From JBDSEG01 sp039920165 (GTDB lineage Bacteria; Pseudomonadota; Gammaproteobacteria; Burkholderiales; Burkholderiaceae_C), in contig JBDSEG010000417.1 of assembly GCA_039920165.1 (NCBI GenBank), forward strand, positions 1 to 6,481: a stretch of 6,481 nt of DNA. The letters are read 5' to 3'. Below, piece after piece: positions 5,809 through 6,481 of the stretch. A program made the translations under genes and the position numbers. Within the stretch, counting starts at the first letter, position 1. Every line of letters begins with the position of its first letter. The notes under the pieces are model-generated. The model did not search any database. It saw nothing but the letters and a program-made list of their open reading frames with translations, and was not told the DNA's origin.

Positions 5809-6479
5809 TCAACGGACCTCGTCGCCAACAAGCGCCGCAAATGCACCGCGACCTGCATACGTACAAGAGGAACCGAGCTCGTCTTCGATCATCAGCAGCC
5901 GGTTGTATTTCGCCACGCGGTCGGAACGGCATAGCGAGCCGGTCTTGATCTTCGTCGCCGACGTTCCAACGGCCAGGTCGGCGATGGCGGTGTCCTCGGT
6001 TTCGCCCGAACGGTGTGAGACTACCGCGGCGTAGCCGTGCTGGGTGGCCAGTTCGATGGCGGCCAATGTCTCGCTGAGCGTGCCGATCTGGGCGGCAGAC
6101 CCTGGTCGGCCGCGCTGGCCTTGGCCGCGGCCAGCGAGATCGCCAATATCGCGTTGGCGCCGAGCCGAGCCTTGTTCGGTGTGCCGTCAAGTTGAACCAT
6201 GCGCGCGTCGAGCGCGCCCTGGTCGTCGGCATCCATGCCAACCAGGGCCTGGCGAAGTTCACCGTTGACGTGCCCGACGGCACGGCGCACTCCCTTGCGG
6301 CCGTAACGCGAGGACTCGCCGTCGCGCAATTCGATGGCCTCGCGGGAACCGGTTGACGCCCCCGAGGGCGCAGCGGCAAAGCCGCGCGCACCGCTGGCCA
6401 GCGTGACATCGGCGGCCACGGTCGGGTTACCGCGCGAGTCGAGAATTTCGATGCCGCGGATCTGGATGATGTCGCTCAT
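5809..6479 (-). pseudogene. eno: Enolase pseudogene with large internal deletion
   Basis: The frame from ATG 6479 gives a clear enolase N-terminus: ILDSRGNPTV, PSGASTGSREAIELRDG, LDGTPNKARLGANAILAIS, up to DQGLP (about residue 129). Enolase should then read LYRYLGG, but here similarity breaks at 6090-6093. From 6090 a different frame encodes the enolase C-terminus QIGTLSETLAAIELA, SHRSGETEDTAIADLAVGT, IKTGSLCRSDRVAKYN, ending at the stop 5809-5811. Against a normal length near 430, about 210 codons (roughly 640 bp) are missing, and the join leaves two extra bases, so translation leaves frame and stops at 6021 after 152 residues. The metal-binding acids and catalytic Glu and Lys of the barrel are lost, so neither piece can be active. 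Enolase is a glycolytic enzyme normally needed for growth, so an intact copy should exist elsewhere. The start is complete, with only two bases before it in the window. Confidence 0.93.
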
Positions 6480-6481
6480 GA

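Overview
The window is GC-rich bacterial DNA, very probably from a member of the Burkholderiales. The glucosamine synthase is the best guide: its C-terminal half and tail read like Burkholderiaceae GlmS as I remember that family. The glycine-zipper protein at the left edge also belongs to a hypothetical family I associate with Burkholderiales. No genus can be assigned from sequence alone.

Layout from left to right. (1) At 1-974 is the 3' part of a plus-strand gene built from exact-period 180-bp (60-residue) glycine-zipper repeats. It is followed by a clear intrinsic terminator at 996-1020. (2) At about 1041-1172 is a decayed second copy of the first ~45 codons of rlmI, with a stop codon and frame disruption. 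(3) At 1225-1755, on the minus strand, is a small predicted lipoprotein with a plausible promoter and ribosome binding site. (4) At 1849-3030 is an intact rlmI, encoding a 23S rRNA m5C methyltransferase. (5) At 3043-3543, on the minus strand, is an Lrp/AsnC-family regulator convergent with rlmI and divergent from glmS. (6) At 3668-5542 is a complete glmS with all expected catalytic motifs and two short lineage-type insertions. (7) At 5543-5808 is a non-coding stretch with three adjacent short inverted repeats. (8) At 5809-6479, on the minus strand, is an enolase pseudogene. Its first ~129 codons are joined out of frame to the last ~93, and the catalytic centre is missing.

The intact genes cover rRNA modification (RlmI), entry into amino-sugar and cell-envelope synthesis (GlmS) and a probable amino-acid-responsive regulator next to glmS. 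They do not form one pathway. The short lrp-glmS intergenic region, with a 7-bp inverted repeat spaced by 12 bp, is the most plausible regulatory node.

I see no new defence, mobile or biosynthetic system. There are no CRISPR repeats, transposase, integrase, tRNA or rRNA. The most interesting signals are the two gene relics (rlmI 5' fragment and internally deleted eno) within 6.5 kb, the perfectly periodic glycine-zipper array, and a hairpin that abuts the rlmI start codon.
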